Origin: Opitutaceae bacterium
GTDB lineage: Bacteria > Verrucomicrobiota > Verrucomicrobiia > Opitutales > Opitutaceae
DNA length: 34,671 bases
Direction of reading: 5' to 3'
Assembly (NCBI GenBank): GCA_017994935.1
Contig: JAGOJU010000037.1
Coordinates: 1-34,671 of the forward strand
In this document: one piece after another, positions 24,910 to 32,576 of the stretch
How positions within the stretch are numbered: the stretch's first letter is position 1
How the letters are laid out: each line of letters opens with the position of its first letter
Made by a program: the position numbers and the translations under genes
Notes under the pieces: generated by a model
The model's input: only the letters and a program-made list of their open reading frames with translations
Database searches by the model: none
What the model was told of the DNA's origin: nothing

Positions 24910-25384
24910 GCGCGGAGTGATGCTGCTTCAGGTCGAGCGTGGCAGGCGCGGAATGATCGAACGTCGCGATGCGGGGCAGGACGATGGACAGGTAACGCTC
25001 GCCTTCACTGCCTCCGATCACCGCAGCGATGGCCTCCACATGTTTCTCAGTGCTGGCCTTGCACTCCGCATCGACCTTGGAAACCTGCTCCATGGCGGCC
25101 TCAATGTCCGCCTGGGAGGCGCCCGTGCTGCGCAGGCGCTGCAGGGCCCGCCGCGAATCGGCGATGGCCTCGCAGTGGGCGGCACAGACTCCTTCGTACG
25201 AATCATGCATGGCCTTCACGCGCGTGAACGTGTTGTCGGACAGCTTGAACTCGGTTCGCAGCCAGACAAGCGAATCGTCACCCGTTCCCGTCGCCGTGGG
25301 CCGAAGGAAACAGAAGTAGGAGATGCAGCCTGCCGCGAGCGCCACGAGGCCGATCACACCGGCGGTGAGCCAACCGTACTTCAT
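24887..25384 (-). CDS. Membrane-anchored periplasmic metal-sensor-like protein (CnrX-like position)
   Basis: About 165 residues. One N-terminal membrane segment (WLTAGVIGLVALAAGCISYF) anchors a helical periplasmic domain. That domain begins WLRTEFKLSDNTFTRVKAMH and runs through helices rich in possible metal ligands: VCAAHCEAIADS has two Cys, one His and one Glu within a few residues, and HVEAIAAVIGG and a C-terminal HHSAHD follow. The 'Lsd..f..vk..H' plus later helical pattern is like the CnrX/Spy/ZraP class of metal or stress sensors. In cnrYXH, metal binding to CnrX releases the sigma factor from CnrY. The start ATG overlaps the stop of the upstream gene (ATGA) and the stop overlaps the sigma gene by 23 bp. 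Homology to CnrX is by layout and pattern, not proven. Confidence 0.72.
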   Translation of the reverse strand: MKYGWLTAGVIGLVALAAGCISYFCFLRPTATGTGDDSLVWLRTEFKLSDNTFTRVKAMHDSYEGVCAAHCEAIADSRRALQRLRSTGASQADIEAAMEQVSKVDAECKASTEKHVEAIAAVIGGSEGERYLSIVLPRIATFDHSAPATLDLKQHHSAHDIPGRK

Positions 25385-25704
25385 GGCGCCGGCATCGTTT
25401 TCACCTTCTGATGAGGATCGATGCTGGCCACGTAGCGCTGGATCTGTGCCTCGCGCATCCGGGCCGTCTGATGACGGGCCATCAGGCTTCCGCCAATGCC
25501 GGCAACCAGTATGACCGCCAAGCCCGCGGCGGATACGCCCGGCACATGGAGCCTGAGCCATGCCGGCCAGGTCGCCGGCTTTCGTTTTGCGGCATCGATC
25601 CGCTCCCAGACCGCGGCTCGGAATTGCGCCGAGGGCGACGCCGATGCCGGCCAACCCTGGCGGAGCAATTGGCGCAGATGATCGTCGTCGTTAAGGGAGC
25701 TCAT
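25381..25704 (-). CDS. Small single-pass membrane protein, probable anti-sigma factor (CnrY-like position)
   Basis: About 107 residues, close to the 95 of CnrY. The N-terminal 55 residues are cytoplasmic and helical (MSSLNDDDHLRQLLRQGWPA ... AAVWERIDAAKRK). One membrane helix (VSAAGLAVILVAGIGGSLMA) follows, then about 30 periplasmic residues. There is no zinc-binding HxxxCxxC motif, so it is not a ZAS-type anti-sigma factor. Small size, topology and place as first gene before a periplasmic sensor and an ECF sigma factor suggest that it holds the sigma factor at the membrane. Its start lies only 8 bp from the shared promoter-like motif, so the message may have almost no leader. Its sequence alone would not identify it. 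Confidence 0.7.
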   Translation of the reverse strand: MSSLNDDDHLRQLLRQGWPASASPSAQFRAAVWERIDAAKRKPATWPAWLRLHVPGVSAAGLAVILVAGIGGSLMARHQTARMREAQIQRYVASIDPHQKVKTMPAP

Positions 25705-25712
25705 GGTCGTCT

Positions 25713-25744
25713 CAGGACCCTACACCCGGGGTCAATCCCAACCC
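25713..25744 (-). promoter_or_regulatory. Bipartite promoter-like motif before the sigma-factor cassette
   Basis: On the minus strand: GGGT (25744-25741), 15 bases, then GTGTAGG (25725-25719) within GGTGTAGGGTCCTG (25726-25713). The same arrangement, GGGT-N15-GTGTAGG with 13 of 14 bases identical in the downstream block, precedes the copper ATPase. The size and two-block form fit an ECF promoter or an operator. It ends 8 bp before the ATG at 25704. Confidence 0.6.
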
Positions 25745-25788
25745 TCGAAAATTTTTCAACGCACAGGCTGTCCAACCGGCGGAGTGAA

Positions 25789-25805
25789 CCGTTTGCGGAA
25801 AACGG
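25789..25805 (-). terminator. Hairpin between the copper ATPase and the sigma cassette
   Basis: Perfect six-base arms CCGTTT and AAACGG enclose a five-base loop, between the ATPase stop (25861) and the cassette promoter. Only a short T-rich run follows, so termination would be weak. Confidence 0.33.
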
Positions 25806-25860
25806 CGGGTGGATTCCCTGACGCGAGGGCGCGGAGCATCGGAGGCATTGGCACGAAGTC

Positions 25861-28275
25861 TCATGGCTGCGCGCGTCTCAGGCGCAGCGCGTTTGAGATG
25901 ACGGATACGCTGCTGAGTGCCATTGCCGCTCCTGCAAACATCGGACTCAGGAGCCAGCCTGTGAGAGGGTAGAGGACTCCCGCGGCAAGCGGTATGCCGG
26001 CTGCGTTATAGACAAACGCGAAGAACAGGTTCTGCCGGATGTTCTTCATCGTGGCGCGGCTGAGCCCGAGGGCACTTGCGATGCCTCGCAGGTCCCCTTT
26101 GACGAGCGTGATGTTGGCGCTTTCGATGGCGACATCCGTTCCGGTGCCCATCGCGATGCCTACATCGGCGGCCGCCAGGGCCGGCGCGTCGTTGATGCCA
26201 TCTCCGGCCATTGCGACCACGGCACCCTTTTGCCGGTGTTCCTCGATGATGCGGAGCTTGTCCTCCGGAGTGAGGTGCGCGCGCACATCATCGATGCCCA
26301 GGATCCCGGCGACCGCTGCGGCGGTGGCTGCATGGTCACCGGTGAGCATGACGACCTTCAGTCCCATCTGGTGCAGCCTGGAGATCGCATCTGCGGTGGT
26401 GGGTTTGATCCTGTCTGTGAGGGCGAGCACGCCGGCGACGTCCTGTCCGATGGAAAACCATATCACGGTGCCTCCCTGGGAAAGCAGGCGTTCGGCTGCC
26501 GCATCGAATTCGGACTTGATGGCCACCCCCTCCTTTTCGAGCCATGCGCGTTTTCCGGCGCGAACGAGTTGTCCGTCAATGCGGCCTGTCACTCCGGCAC
26601 CGGTGACCGAGGCGAATCCATCGACGGCGGGCCTGGTGAGGGAACGTTTGTCGGCGGCGGTGACGACGGCGCGTGCGAGCGGGTGTTCGCTTCCGGCTTC
26701 AAGGGCGGCGGCCCATGAGAGGAGCCTTTCCTCGCCGATGGCGGGATCCGCATGGAGCCCGGAGAGGACGGGTTTCCCCTCCGTGAGAGTGCCGGTCTTG
26801 TCCGTGACAAGGTGGGTGACCTTCTCGGCGCGCTGGAGCGCGGCGGCGTCGCGGATCAGGATGCCGAACTGTGCCCCGCGTCCGATTCCGACCATGATGG
26901 ACATCGGCGTGGCCAGGCCGAGCGCACAGGGACAGGCGATGATGAGAACGGCAACGGCATTTGTGATCGCATAGGACAGATTGGGGCCGGGTCCCCAGAT
27001 CATCCATGCAGCAAAGGTGATCGCGGCGACGGTGATGACAGCCGGCACAAAATAGGACGAAACGCGGTCGGCGAGTGCCTGAATGGGTGCGCGACTGCGC
27101 TGTGCCTGCGCGACGAGTTGCACGATCTGGGCGAGCAGGGTGTCGCCGCCGATCTTTTCCGCGCGCATGACAAAGCCACCGGTCTGGTTGACCGTGGCGC
27201 CGATGACGCGATCGCCCTCCCCCTTTTCCGCGGGGATCGGTTCGCCGGTGAGCATGGATTCATCGATGTTGCTGGCCCCCTCGATGATCACCCCGTCGAG
27301 CGGAACCTTCTCGCCTGGACGCACGCGGAGCAGGTCGCCGACCTGGATCATTTCGAGAGGCACATCCTCCTCGCGGTCGTTACGCACGCGGTGCGCGGTG
27401 CGGGGCGCGAGGTCCAGCAGGGCGCGGACGGCGCGACCCGTGCGGCGGCGGGCGCGCTCCTGCAGGTACTCGCCGAACACCGCGAGCACGGTGATGATGG
27501 CCGCGGATTCGAAGTAGAGTCCCGCCTGATTGCCGTGCTGCATTTCGTGGGGGAAAAAGCCGGGGGCGAGGAGTGCGGCGATGCTGAAGGCATAGGCGGT
27601 GCCGATGCCGAGCCCGAGGAGCGTGTACATGTTGGCACTGCGGTGGCGGATGGAATTCCATGCCCTTCGCCAGATGAAATCTCCCGTCCAGAAGATGACA
27701 GGCGTCGCGAGGATGAATTCCCCCCAACGGCGCCAGGCGGGCATTTCCCCGCCTGATGAAAGACCGGGCAGCATCATGGCCATGGCGGAGACGAACACCG
27801 GCAACGCCAGGGCTGCGCCGATCCAGAGTTTGCGCAGGAGCAGCGTCAATTCGGCATCGTCGTCGGAATCATCGTCCGAGATCCGCATCGGCTCGAGGGG
27901 CATGCCGCACTTCGGGCAGTCGCCCGGCTCATCCTGCCTTACCTCGGGATGCATGGGACAGGTGTAGACGGTCCTGGCGGGGCTGACATAGGAGGGATTT
28001 CGTTCCAGGGCCATGCCGCAAGTCGGACAATCCCCCGGTGTGTCCGATTCCACCCCCGGGCACATGGGACAGAAGTATTTCGCTGCGGCGGAAGGCACCA
28101 CGTTCATGTCATGATGACAGGAGTGGTCGTGTCCGTGGTGATGCGCCTCGCCACCGTCAACGGAGTGACAGCACGACCAGGACTTCGGATCGGGAGGCGC
28201 GGAATGCTGGCTGGATTGCTTTGAAGCGCCTCCCGGTGTCTGGTGGTCGTTGTGCGAGTGAGCGTGCGAGTTCAT
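25861..28275 (-). CDS. Copper-translocating P1B-type ATPase with two N-terminal metal-binding domains
   Basis: About 804 residues, exporting Cu(I) from the cytoplasm with ATP. The N-terminus is rich in His and Cys ([16 protein letters not shown]). Two heavy-metal-binding (HMBD/YHS-like) domains follow: [20 protein letters not shown] (about 67-90) and [20 protein letters not shown] (about 104-126). Classical CxxC HMA domains are absent. Membrane and catalytic landmarks are the CPC at 448-450, the actuator TGEP (LTGEPIPAE), phosphorylated Asp492 in [18 protein letters not shown] and [25 protein letters not shown] and [11 protein letters not shown] mark the P1B-1 (copper) group. The start at 28275 is preferred over a longer frame to 28332, because the latter would begin upstream of the promoter-like motif. 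The neighbouring sigma cassette shares that motif. Confidence 0.93.
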   Translation of the reverse strand: MNSHAHSHNDHQTPGGASKQSSQHSAPPDPKSWSCCHSVDGGEAHHHGHDHSCHHDMNVVPSAAAKYFCPMCPGVESDTPGDCPTCGMALERNPSYVSPARTVYTCPMHPEVRQDEPGDCPKCGMPLEPMRISDDDSDDDAELTLLLRKLWIGAALALPVFVSAMAMMLPGLSSGGEMPAWRRWGEFILATPVIFWTGDFIWRRAWNSIRHRSANMYTLLGLGIGTAYAFSIAALLAPGFFPHEMQHGNQAGLYFESAAIITVLAVFGEYLQERARRRTGRAVRALLDLAPRTAHRVRNDREEDVPLEMIQVGDLLRVRPGEKVPLDGVIIEGASNIDESMLTGEPIPAEKGEGDRVIGATVNQTGGFVMRAEKIGGDTLLAQIVQLVAQAQRSRAPIQALADRVSSYFVPAVITVAAITFAAWMIWGPGPNLSYAITNAVAVLIIACPCALGLATPMSIMVGIGRGAQFGILIRDAAALQRAEKVTHLVTDKTGTLTEGKPVLSGLHADPAIGEERLLSWAAALEAGSEHPLARAVVTAADKRSLTRPAVDGFASVTGAGVTGRIDGQLVRAGKRAWLEKEGVAIKSEFDAAAERLLSQGGTVIWFSIGQDVAGVLALTDRIKPTTADAISRLHQMGLKVVMLTGDHAATAAAVAGILGIDDVRAHLTPEDKLRIIEEHRQKGAVVAMAGDGINDAPALAAADVGIAMGTGTDVAIESANITLVKGDLRGIASALGLSRATMKNIRQNLFFAFVYNAAGIPLAAGVLYPLTGWLLSPMFAGAAMALSSVSVISNALRLRRAQP

Positions 28276-28296
28276 GCGATTGAGTCGGTAGCGGAC

Positions 28297-28328
28297 CAGG
28301 ATCCTACACCGGAGAAGTGAGAATACCC
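28297..28328 (-). promoter_or_regulatory. Bipartite promoter-like motif before the copper ATPase
   Basis: On the minus strand: GGGT (28328-28325), 15 bases, then GTGTAGG (28309-28303) within GGTGTAGGATCCTG (28310-28297). The downstream block includes the palindrome AGGATCCT. It is the twin of the motif at 25713-25744 and lies 21 bp before the ATG at 28275. Confidence 0.6.
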
Positions 28329-28495
28329 GCAACTTTCGTTTCCGGCGACACTGTTTGTCGCATTCGCATGATCTGGCACCTGGGGGGAAAGGCAGGAGGA
28401 AGGCAGACTCAAGGGCACATGCCCGCGGCCGGAGATTCCATAACGATTGTCTCCGATTGCGCCGGGGCGGTGGGTTGCATTAGGGAGTTGTCAGC

Positions 28496-28981
28496 ATGAA
28501 AACCAGCAATGGCTATCACCTCATCAATCCCGGCGACCTTCATTGGCGGCCGTCGAATCTGATGAAGATCCCGAATGCGGACTATCTCGAGCGCACCGGC
28601 AGCGAGAAGATGGGAGCGAGGCTTTGGCGCCTGCCGCCGAAGAGTGCGAACACGCTTCATCGTCACATACGCGCCGAAGAGTTCTATTTCGTGCTGGAAG
28701 GAACGGGTCGTATGCGTGTGGGCGATGAGACCCTCACGGTGCAGCGTTACGGGGGTGTTTGGGTGAGTCCCGAGCAGTTGCGGCAGGTTTTCAACGATAC
28801 GGAAGAGGACGTGCTGTGGCTGATTTTCGGCGCTCCGGAGGAATTGGAGTTCCTTCAGGGTTCCAAATCGAAAATGGACCTGTCGCTGATCTATCCCACC
28901 GACCCCACGCAACTGCCAAAGGAGATGTCCGGAGTGACCTGGCCGCCGGCGGAGGCCGCCCCGGGCGGCAACGTTGGATGA
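28496..28981 (+). CDS. Cupin-domain protein of unknown role
   Basis: About 161 residues, one cupin_2 barrel. The metal-binding motif 1 is NTLHRHIRAEEFYFVLEGTG (HxH and Glu) and motif 2 is the weaker VWVSPEQLRQVFNDTEEDVL, where the usual His is replaced by Gln (EQLRQVF), so the fourth ligand may be missing. No signal peptide, so it is cytoplasmic. An AGGGAG lies 8 bases before the ATG, a good ribosome-binding site for this region. It is divergent from the copper ATPase and ends 16 bp from the convergent L-fuconate dehydratase gene, so it belongs to neither operon. It could be a sugar-binding or isomerase-like cupin, or a sensor; I cannot choose. Confidence 0.85.
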   Translation: MKTSNGYHLINPGDLHWRPSNLMKIPNADYLERTGSEKMGARLWRLPPKSANTLHRHIRAEEFYFVLEGTGRMRVGDETLTVQRYGGVWVSPEQLRQVFNDTEEDVLWLIFGAPEELEFLQGSKSKMDLSLIYPTDPTQLPKEMSGVTWPPAEAAPGGNVG

Positions 28982-28997
28982 TCCATCGCTGTGCCGA

Positions 28998-30227
28998 TCA
29001 ATCCGGCAGCAGGTCGGCGCTCATGCCGGGCTCCTCGGGGATCCGATAGACGCCAGCCTTTACGACGCACGGGTGCTTGAAGTGTCGGCTCAGGTGAGGG
29101 ATGTGTTCGAGGAGGATCGCGTCATGTCCGAGTGCGATATGATTGAAGATGACAATGTGCTGATGGATCTGCCCCATGTCGCCGACGTGTGGGACGACGG
29201 GTGTGCGGAATTGCCTGGCGAGAAGGGAGACGGCGATGAATTCACTGATGCCTGCAACGCGGACCGCATCCACCTGGCAGAAGCCGAGCGCGTACGACTG
29301 GAAATAATTCTTGAAGACGACCCGGTTCGGAATGTGTTCCCCGGCGGCCACCCTGGTGTGGGGGGCATAGGCGCGGGCAAGGGTTGCGTGACCGCAAATG
29401 TCGTCGGGGTGCGTGGGCTCCTCGATCCAATAGAGATTCAGGCCGCGTGTGCGTTCGCCAAACTCAAGAGCCCGCGCCACGCTCCACTGCTGATTGCAAT
29501 CCGCCATCAGGGTGGCTGACGCGCCGGCCTCGGAACGTACAAGCGCAACGCGGCGCAGGTCGGTGCTCATGTCAGGCGAGCCGACCTTGAGTTTCATGGC
29601 CGTGAAACCGGCAGCGACAGACCTCCGGACGTTCTCCGCGACCTGCGCATCGGAGTAGTTGAACCAGCCGATCGAGGTGTCGTAACCGGGGTAACCGGTT
29701 TTCAGAATGCACATCCGCGCCTCGCGTCCTGGTGTCTCCGACTCGAGGATGCCACGTGCCTGCCCGGTGGACAATGCGTCCTCAAGGTAGGAGAGATCGA
29801 GCGTCGCAAGGAGCTGAGAGGTCGTGAGGTCGAGCAGCAGACGCCACAGCGGCAGCCCCCGGGTCTTCGCCCAAAGGTCCCAGCAGGCGTTTGTCACGGA
29901 TGCGAGAGCGAGATGGACGACACCCTTGTGGGGTCCGAGCCAGCGCAATTGTGGATCGTCGGACATTTGCCTTTGAACGGCCCCGAAGTCCGCCATCACG
30001 TCCTCGATCTCCCGCCCGACAAGTTTTCCGGCAAGGAGTTCTGCCACGCGACAGACAAGGTCGTTGCCGGCACCGAGCGTGAACGCCAGCCCGGATCCTT
30101 CGCGACCGTGGGTGTCCCGCAGGAGCGTCACCGCGTAGGAGTAGCGCGGGTTCTTGTGAACGGCATCCGAACCGGCCTGGGTGCCAATATCGAAGCGCGC
30201 GTCGTGCGTGGAGCAGGTGACGATCAT
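28998..30227 (-). CDS. L-fuconate dehydratase (enolase superfamily)
   Basis: About 409 residues. Mandelate-racemase subgroup of the enolase superfamily, closest in pattern to L-fuconate dehydratase: KTGYPGYDTSIGWFNYSD, then the catalytic Lys in MKLKVGSPDM, metal ligands in LMADCNQQWSV (Asp), YWIEEPTHPDDICGHATLAR (Glu) and AAGEHIPNRVVFKNYFQSYA (Glu), and the catalytic His in VVPHVGDMGQ. It removes water from L-fuconate to give 2-keto-3-deoxy-L-fuconate in the cytoplasm, the third step of the oxidative L-fucose route. The ATG at 30227 gives the family's N-terminus; the frame stays open upstream into the SDR gene. The SDR gene ends 67 bp upstream on the same strand, so the two form an operon. 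A closely related acid-sugar dehydratase is the main alternative. Confidence 0.88.
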   Translation of the reverse strand: MIVTCSTHDARFDIGTQAGSDAVHKNPRYSYAVTLLRDTHGREGSGLAFTLGAGNDLVCRVAELLAGKLVGREIEDVMADFGAVQRQMSDDPQLRWLGPHKGVVHLALASVTNACWDLWAKTRGLPLWRLLLDLTTSQLLATLDLSYLEDALSTGQARGILESETPGREARMCILKTGYPGYDTSIGWFNYSDAQVAENVRRSVAAGFTAMKLKVGSPDMSTDLRRVALVRSEAGASATLMADCNQQWSVARALEFGERTRGLNLYWIEEPTHPDDICGHATLARAYAPHTRVAAGEHIPNRVVFKNYFQSYALGFCQVDAVRVAGISEFIAVSLLARQFRTPVVPHVGDMGQIHQHIVIFNHIALGHDAILLEHIPHLSRHFKHPCVVKAGVYRIPEEPGMSADLLPD

Positions 30228-30294
30228 GATTCCAGGAGTCGTTCGCGGCGGACCGCAGACACGGACGGTAGGAGTTCCAGGTCGGGCATGGAGT

Positions 30295-31083
30295 TCACGT
30301 TTCCGGAGAATGGCGCCGGTATCCGAGTTCAGCGCCGCCACTCACGTGCATGATGTGGCCTGTGATGAAGCGGGCCTTTTCGGAGAGCAGGAAGACGCAG
30401 GCGTCCGCAACGACGTCGCCCTCCGGGCAAAACCCCAGCGGGTGGATCTCATCGAGGTATCGCGCCATGGCCTGCGGGTCGGGCTGTTCTTGTGACCACT
30501 GGCGCAGCATGGGAGTCCAGACGCCGGCCGGGCAGACGGCGTTGACGCGGATGCCGACGGGTGCGTAGTCGAGCGCCATCGACTTCGTGAGCGCATTCAT
30601 GCCACCCTTGGTGGCCGTGTAGGCCGCATGAAGTTCCTGTCCGATGACGCCGACCATGGACGACGTATTGAGAATGCACCCCCTGCTTGCACGCAGGGAG
30701 TTGAAGGCGTGACGTGTGGTGTAGAGCACGCCCTTGAGGTTGACATCAAAAAGCCGGCCCCATTCGGCGTCGCTTGTCTCGTGGAGCGGTTTGGACGGTG
30801 TGGCAATGCCGGCATTGTTGTGCACGGCGTCGATCCGGCCGAATAGCGCGAGGATGCGCCCAACGGAGTTTCTCACATCGGATTCAACCGAGACATCACA
30901 CGCCAACCCGAGATGATCGCCTGTGAGCCGGGCTGCTGCGGCTTCGGACTCCTCCCGTACGGGTGCAAGGATGACCACGTGTGCGCCGGAGGCGGCATAG
31001 GCCTTTGCGCACTCAAAGCCAATTCCAGTCGATCCTCCGGTAAGGAGGATGACCTTGTCCTGGAGGGGAAGGGGTGGGGACAT
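30295..31083 (-). CDS. SDR-family sugar dehydrogenase
   Basis: About 262 residues, a classical short-chain dehydrogenase/reductase. It has the cofactor motif VILLTGGSTGIGFECAKA, the stabilising NNAG (DAVHNNAGIATPS), the catalytic Ser in ILNTSSMVG, Tyr and Lys in AAYTATKGGMN, and a typical C-terminal VSGGAELG. Acidic or polar residues after the second strand (VVILAPVREES) do not clearly decide NAD against NADP. Paired with L-fuconate dehydratase, it is most likely L-fucose dehydrogenase or 2-keto-3-deoxy-L-fuconate dehydrogenase. The start at 31083 places the dinucleotide motif about 10 residues in, as usual; a further in-frame ATG at 31125 is less likely. It is transcribed divergently from the LacI gene. 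Confidence 0.88.
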   Translation of the reverse strand: MSPPLPLQDKVILLTGGSTGIGFECAKAYAASGAHVVILAPVREESEAAAARLTGDHLGLACDVSVESDVRNSVGRILALFGRIDAVHNNAGIATPSKPLHETSDAEWGRLFDVNLKGVLYTTRHAFNSLRASRGCILNTSSMVGVIGQELHAAYTATKGGMNALTKSMALDYAPVGIRVNAVCPAGVWTPMLRQWSQEQPDPQAMARYLDEIHPLGFCPEGDVVADACVFLLSEKARFITGHIMHVSGGAELGYRRHSPET

Positions 31084-31328
31084 TGTGAGGAGAGTGAGAA
31101 AACGAAGGAAGGGGCCGCAGGGCAAAATCTGACATATGCCGCTGCGGAGGGAATGCGAAAAGTGACAACCTCCTGAAGTGCGATGAAACTCCGAGCCCGG
31201 TTGCCCGCGTTGAGCAACTGTAGGGGAACCATTGATACGGTTGTGAACGCGGTGCGGGATGAACTCCCGCCTTGCGGCAAGATGGATTCAACGACACGGT
31301 TGGGATTGAAGCAGTCCATCCCAATTTC

Positions 31329-32402
31329 ATGAGTGTTCGTCGAATTGCCAGCATCGCGAAAGTGTCGCATGCCGCCGTCTCGATGGCCTTGCGGGACAGT
31401 CCGAAGATCTCCCCGGCCGTGAAGGCTCGCATCCGGAAGATTGCGCGAAGCATGGGGTATCGTCCCAATGCAAAGATCAGGGAGCTCATGACGCATGTGA
31501 GCCAGAGCAAGACCGGGAGATTCCAGGCCTGCTTTGGGGTCATCTCCCTTTATGACACCGAGCGGCCCTGGGAGCAGTCGTTGCACCTCTCAAGAATGTA
31601 TGGTGGAATGGCCAAGCGAGCGGAGGAGCTTGGGTACCGGCTTGATCCGCTGTGGCTCAAAGCGCCGGGTATGTCTTTCCGGCGTGCCCGTGAGATTCTT
31701 GAGGCGCGTGGTATCGACGGGTTGCTTTGCTTTGGAAGCCCGGAGTTCGGCGCGCGGTTTCCATCGGAGCTCGAAGGCTTTGCGATTGTGACCCAGGGCC
31801 TGAGCATCGGAGTTCCGATGCATCGTGTGATCAGTGATGGATATTCGGACACATGGAACGCACTGGATCGTGTCCATAGGCGCGGCTATCGGCGCCCTGG
31901 GCTGGTGTTGGGATTCTATGAGGACCAACGCAATCGGCACGCAAACGCGAGCGCCTATCTCGGCTGGTGCGAGCAGATGATGGCATCAGCCGAGAGAGTC
32001 CCAATTCTGCGGATCGACCAGGTTGACGTGGATCTGCTTGGCACGTGGCTGCAGCGTCACAGTCCGGATGTCGTGATTTTTGACCATCACTATTCAATGA
32101 TCGAGCCATTCAAGGCGGCGATCCGACAGCTCGGTTTGAGTATGCCTGGCAAGCCTGGGGTGGCTGTGGTTTCACAGATCGTGCGTGGCACGGGTTTTGC
32201 CGGGATGGAGGAGAATCAGCAGCTCATGGGGGCCTGGGCTGTCGAATTGCTGGCGGGCCGCATTGTGAACCGCGATTTCGGACTGCCCACGCAGGCCCGC
32301 GTCGAGATGGTGGAGAGTCGCTGGGTTCCAGGAGACTCCCTGCCTGCGGTGCGAACCTCGCGCAAGCGGACCCGTCGGGCTGGTGCCGGACAATCAGCCT
32401 GA
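31329..32402 (+). CDS. LacI-family transcriptional regulator
   Basis: About 357 residues. The N-terminal LacI helix-turn-helix and hinge are clear: RRIASIAKVSHAAVSMALRD, then SPAVKARIRKIARSMGYRPN. The C-terminal half is a periplasmic-binding-protein fold for effector binding (GVISLYDTERPW, GIDGLLCFGSPE, VISDGYSDTWNALDRVHRRG, VVIFDHHYSM). The verrucomicrobial type with 'YRPNAKIRELM' is common next to glycoside utilisation genes. It sits between the fuconate dehydratase/SDR operon (divergent) and a TonB-dependent receptor (co-directional) and probably controls one or both in response to the sugar. The ATG at 31329 directly precedes SVRRIAS, the canonical LacI start, so the 19 extra in-frame codons upstream are not used. 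Confidence 0.92.
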   Translation: MSVRRIASIAKVSHAAVSMALRDSPKISPAVKARIRKIARSMGYRPNAKIRELMTHVSQSKTGRFQACFGVISLYDTERPWEQSLHLSRMYGGMAKRAEELGYRLDPLWLKAPGMSFRRAREILEARGIDGLLCFGSPEFGARFPSELEGFAIVTQGLSIGVPMHRVISDGYSDTWNALDRVHRRGYRRPGLVLGFYEDQRNRHANASAYLGWCEQMMASAERVPILRIDQVDVDLLGTWLQRHSPDVVIFDHHYSMIEPFKAAIRQLGLSMPGKPGVAVVSQIVRGTGFAGMEENQQLMGAWAVELLAGRIVNRDFGLPTQARVEMVESRWVPGDSLPAVRTSRKRTRRAGAGQSA

Positions 32403-32434
32403 AGCAGCCGGCGAATTGCCTTTCGCCCGAGCGA

Positions 32435-32452
32435 TAGGTTACCGTCAACCTA
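32435..32452. promoter_or_regulatory. LacI-operator-like dyad TAGGTT-N6-AACCTA
   Basis: The arms TAGGTT and AACCTA are perfect and the dyad centres on CG, as LacI-family operators usually do. It lies between the LacI gene and the following receptor gene. Binding by the adjacent LacI protein is an inference. Confidence 0.45.
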
Positions 32453-32523
32453 GGCGGGCTTTGCCGGCCACGAGGACGGTGTCCATTGCTTTGTCGCATC
32501 AATCTTCCCCGGCCGTTTCCCTT

Positions 32524-32539
32524 CAACCTGCAAAGGTTG
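32524..32539 (+). promoter_or_regulatory. Hairpin CAACCT-GCAA-AGGTTG before the receptor gene
   Basis: Perfect six-base arms with a four-base loop, 37 bp before the receptor ATG. It reuses the AGGTT/AACCT pentamer of the dyad at 32435-32452 in the opposite order, and would form a stable leader hairpin if transcribed. Confidence 0.4.
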
Positions 32540-32576
32540 CGTGCAGCCGGATCCTTCAACCCCCGTCTAAAAGGCT

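Noticed and set aside
31084..31328. TTCAA-N14-TTGAA and AACC-N8-GGTT in the LacI/SDR divergent region as operators
   Set aside because: The arms are only four to five bases, with wide spacing and no central CG; not above chance for 245 bp.
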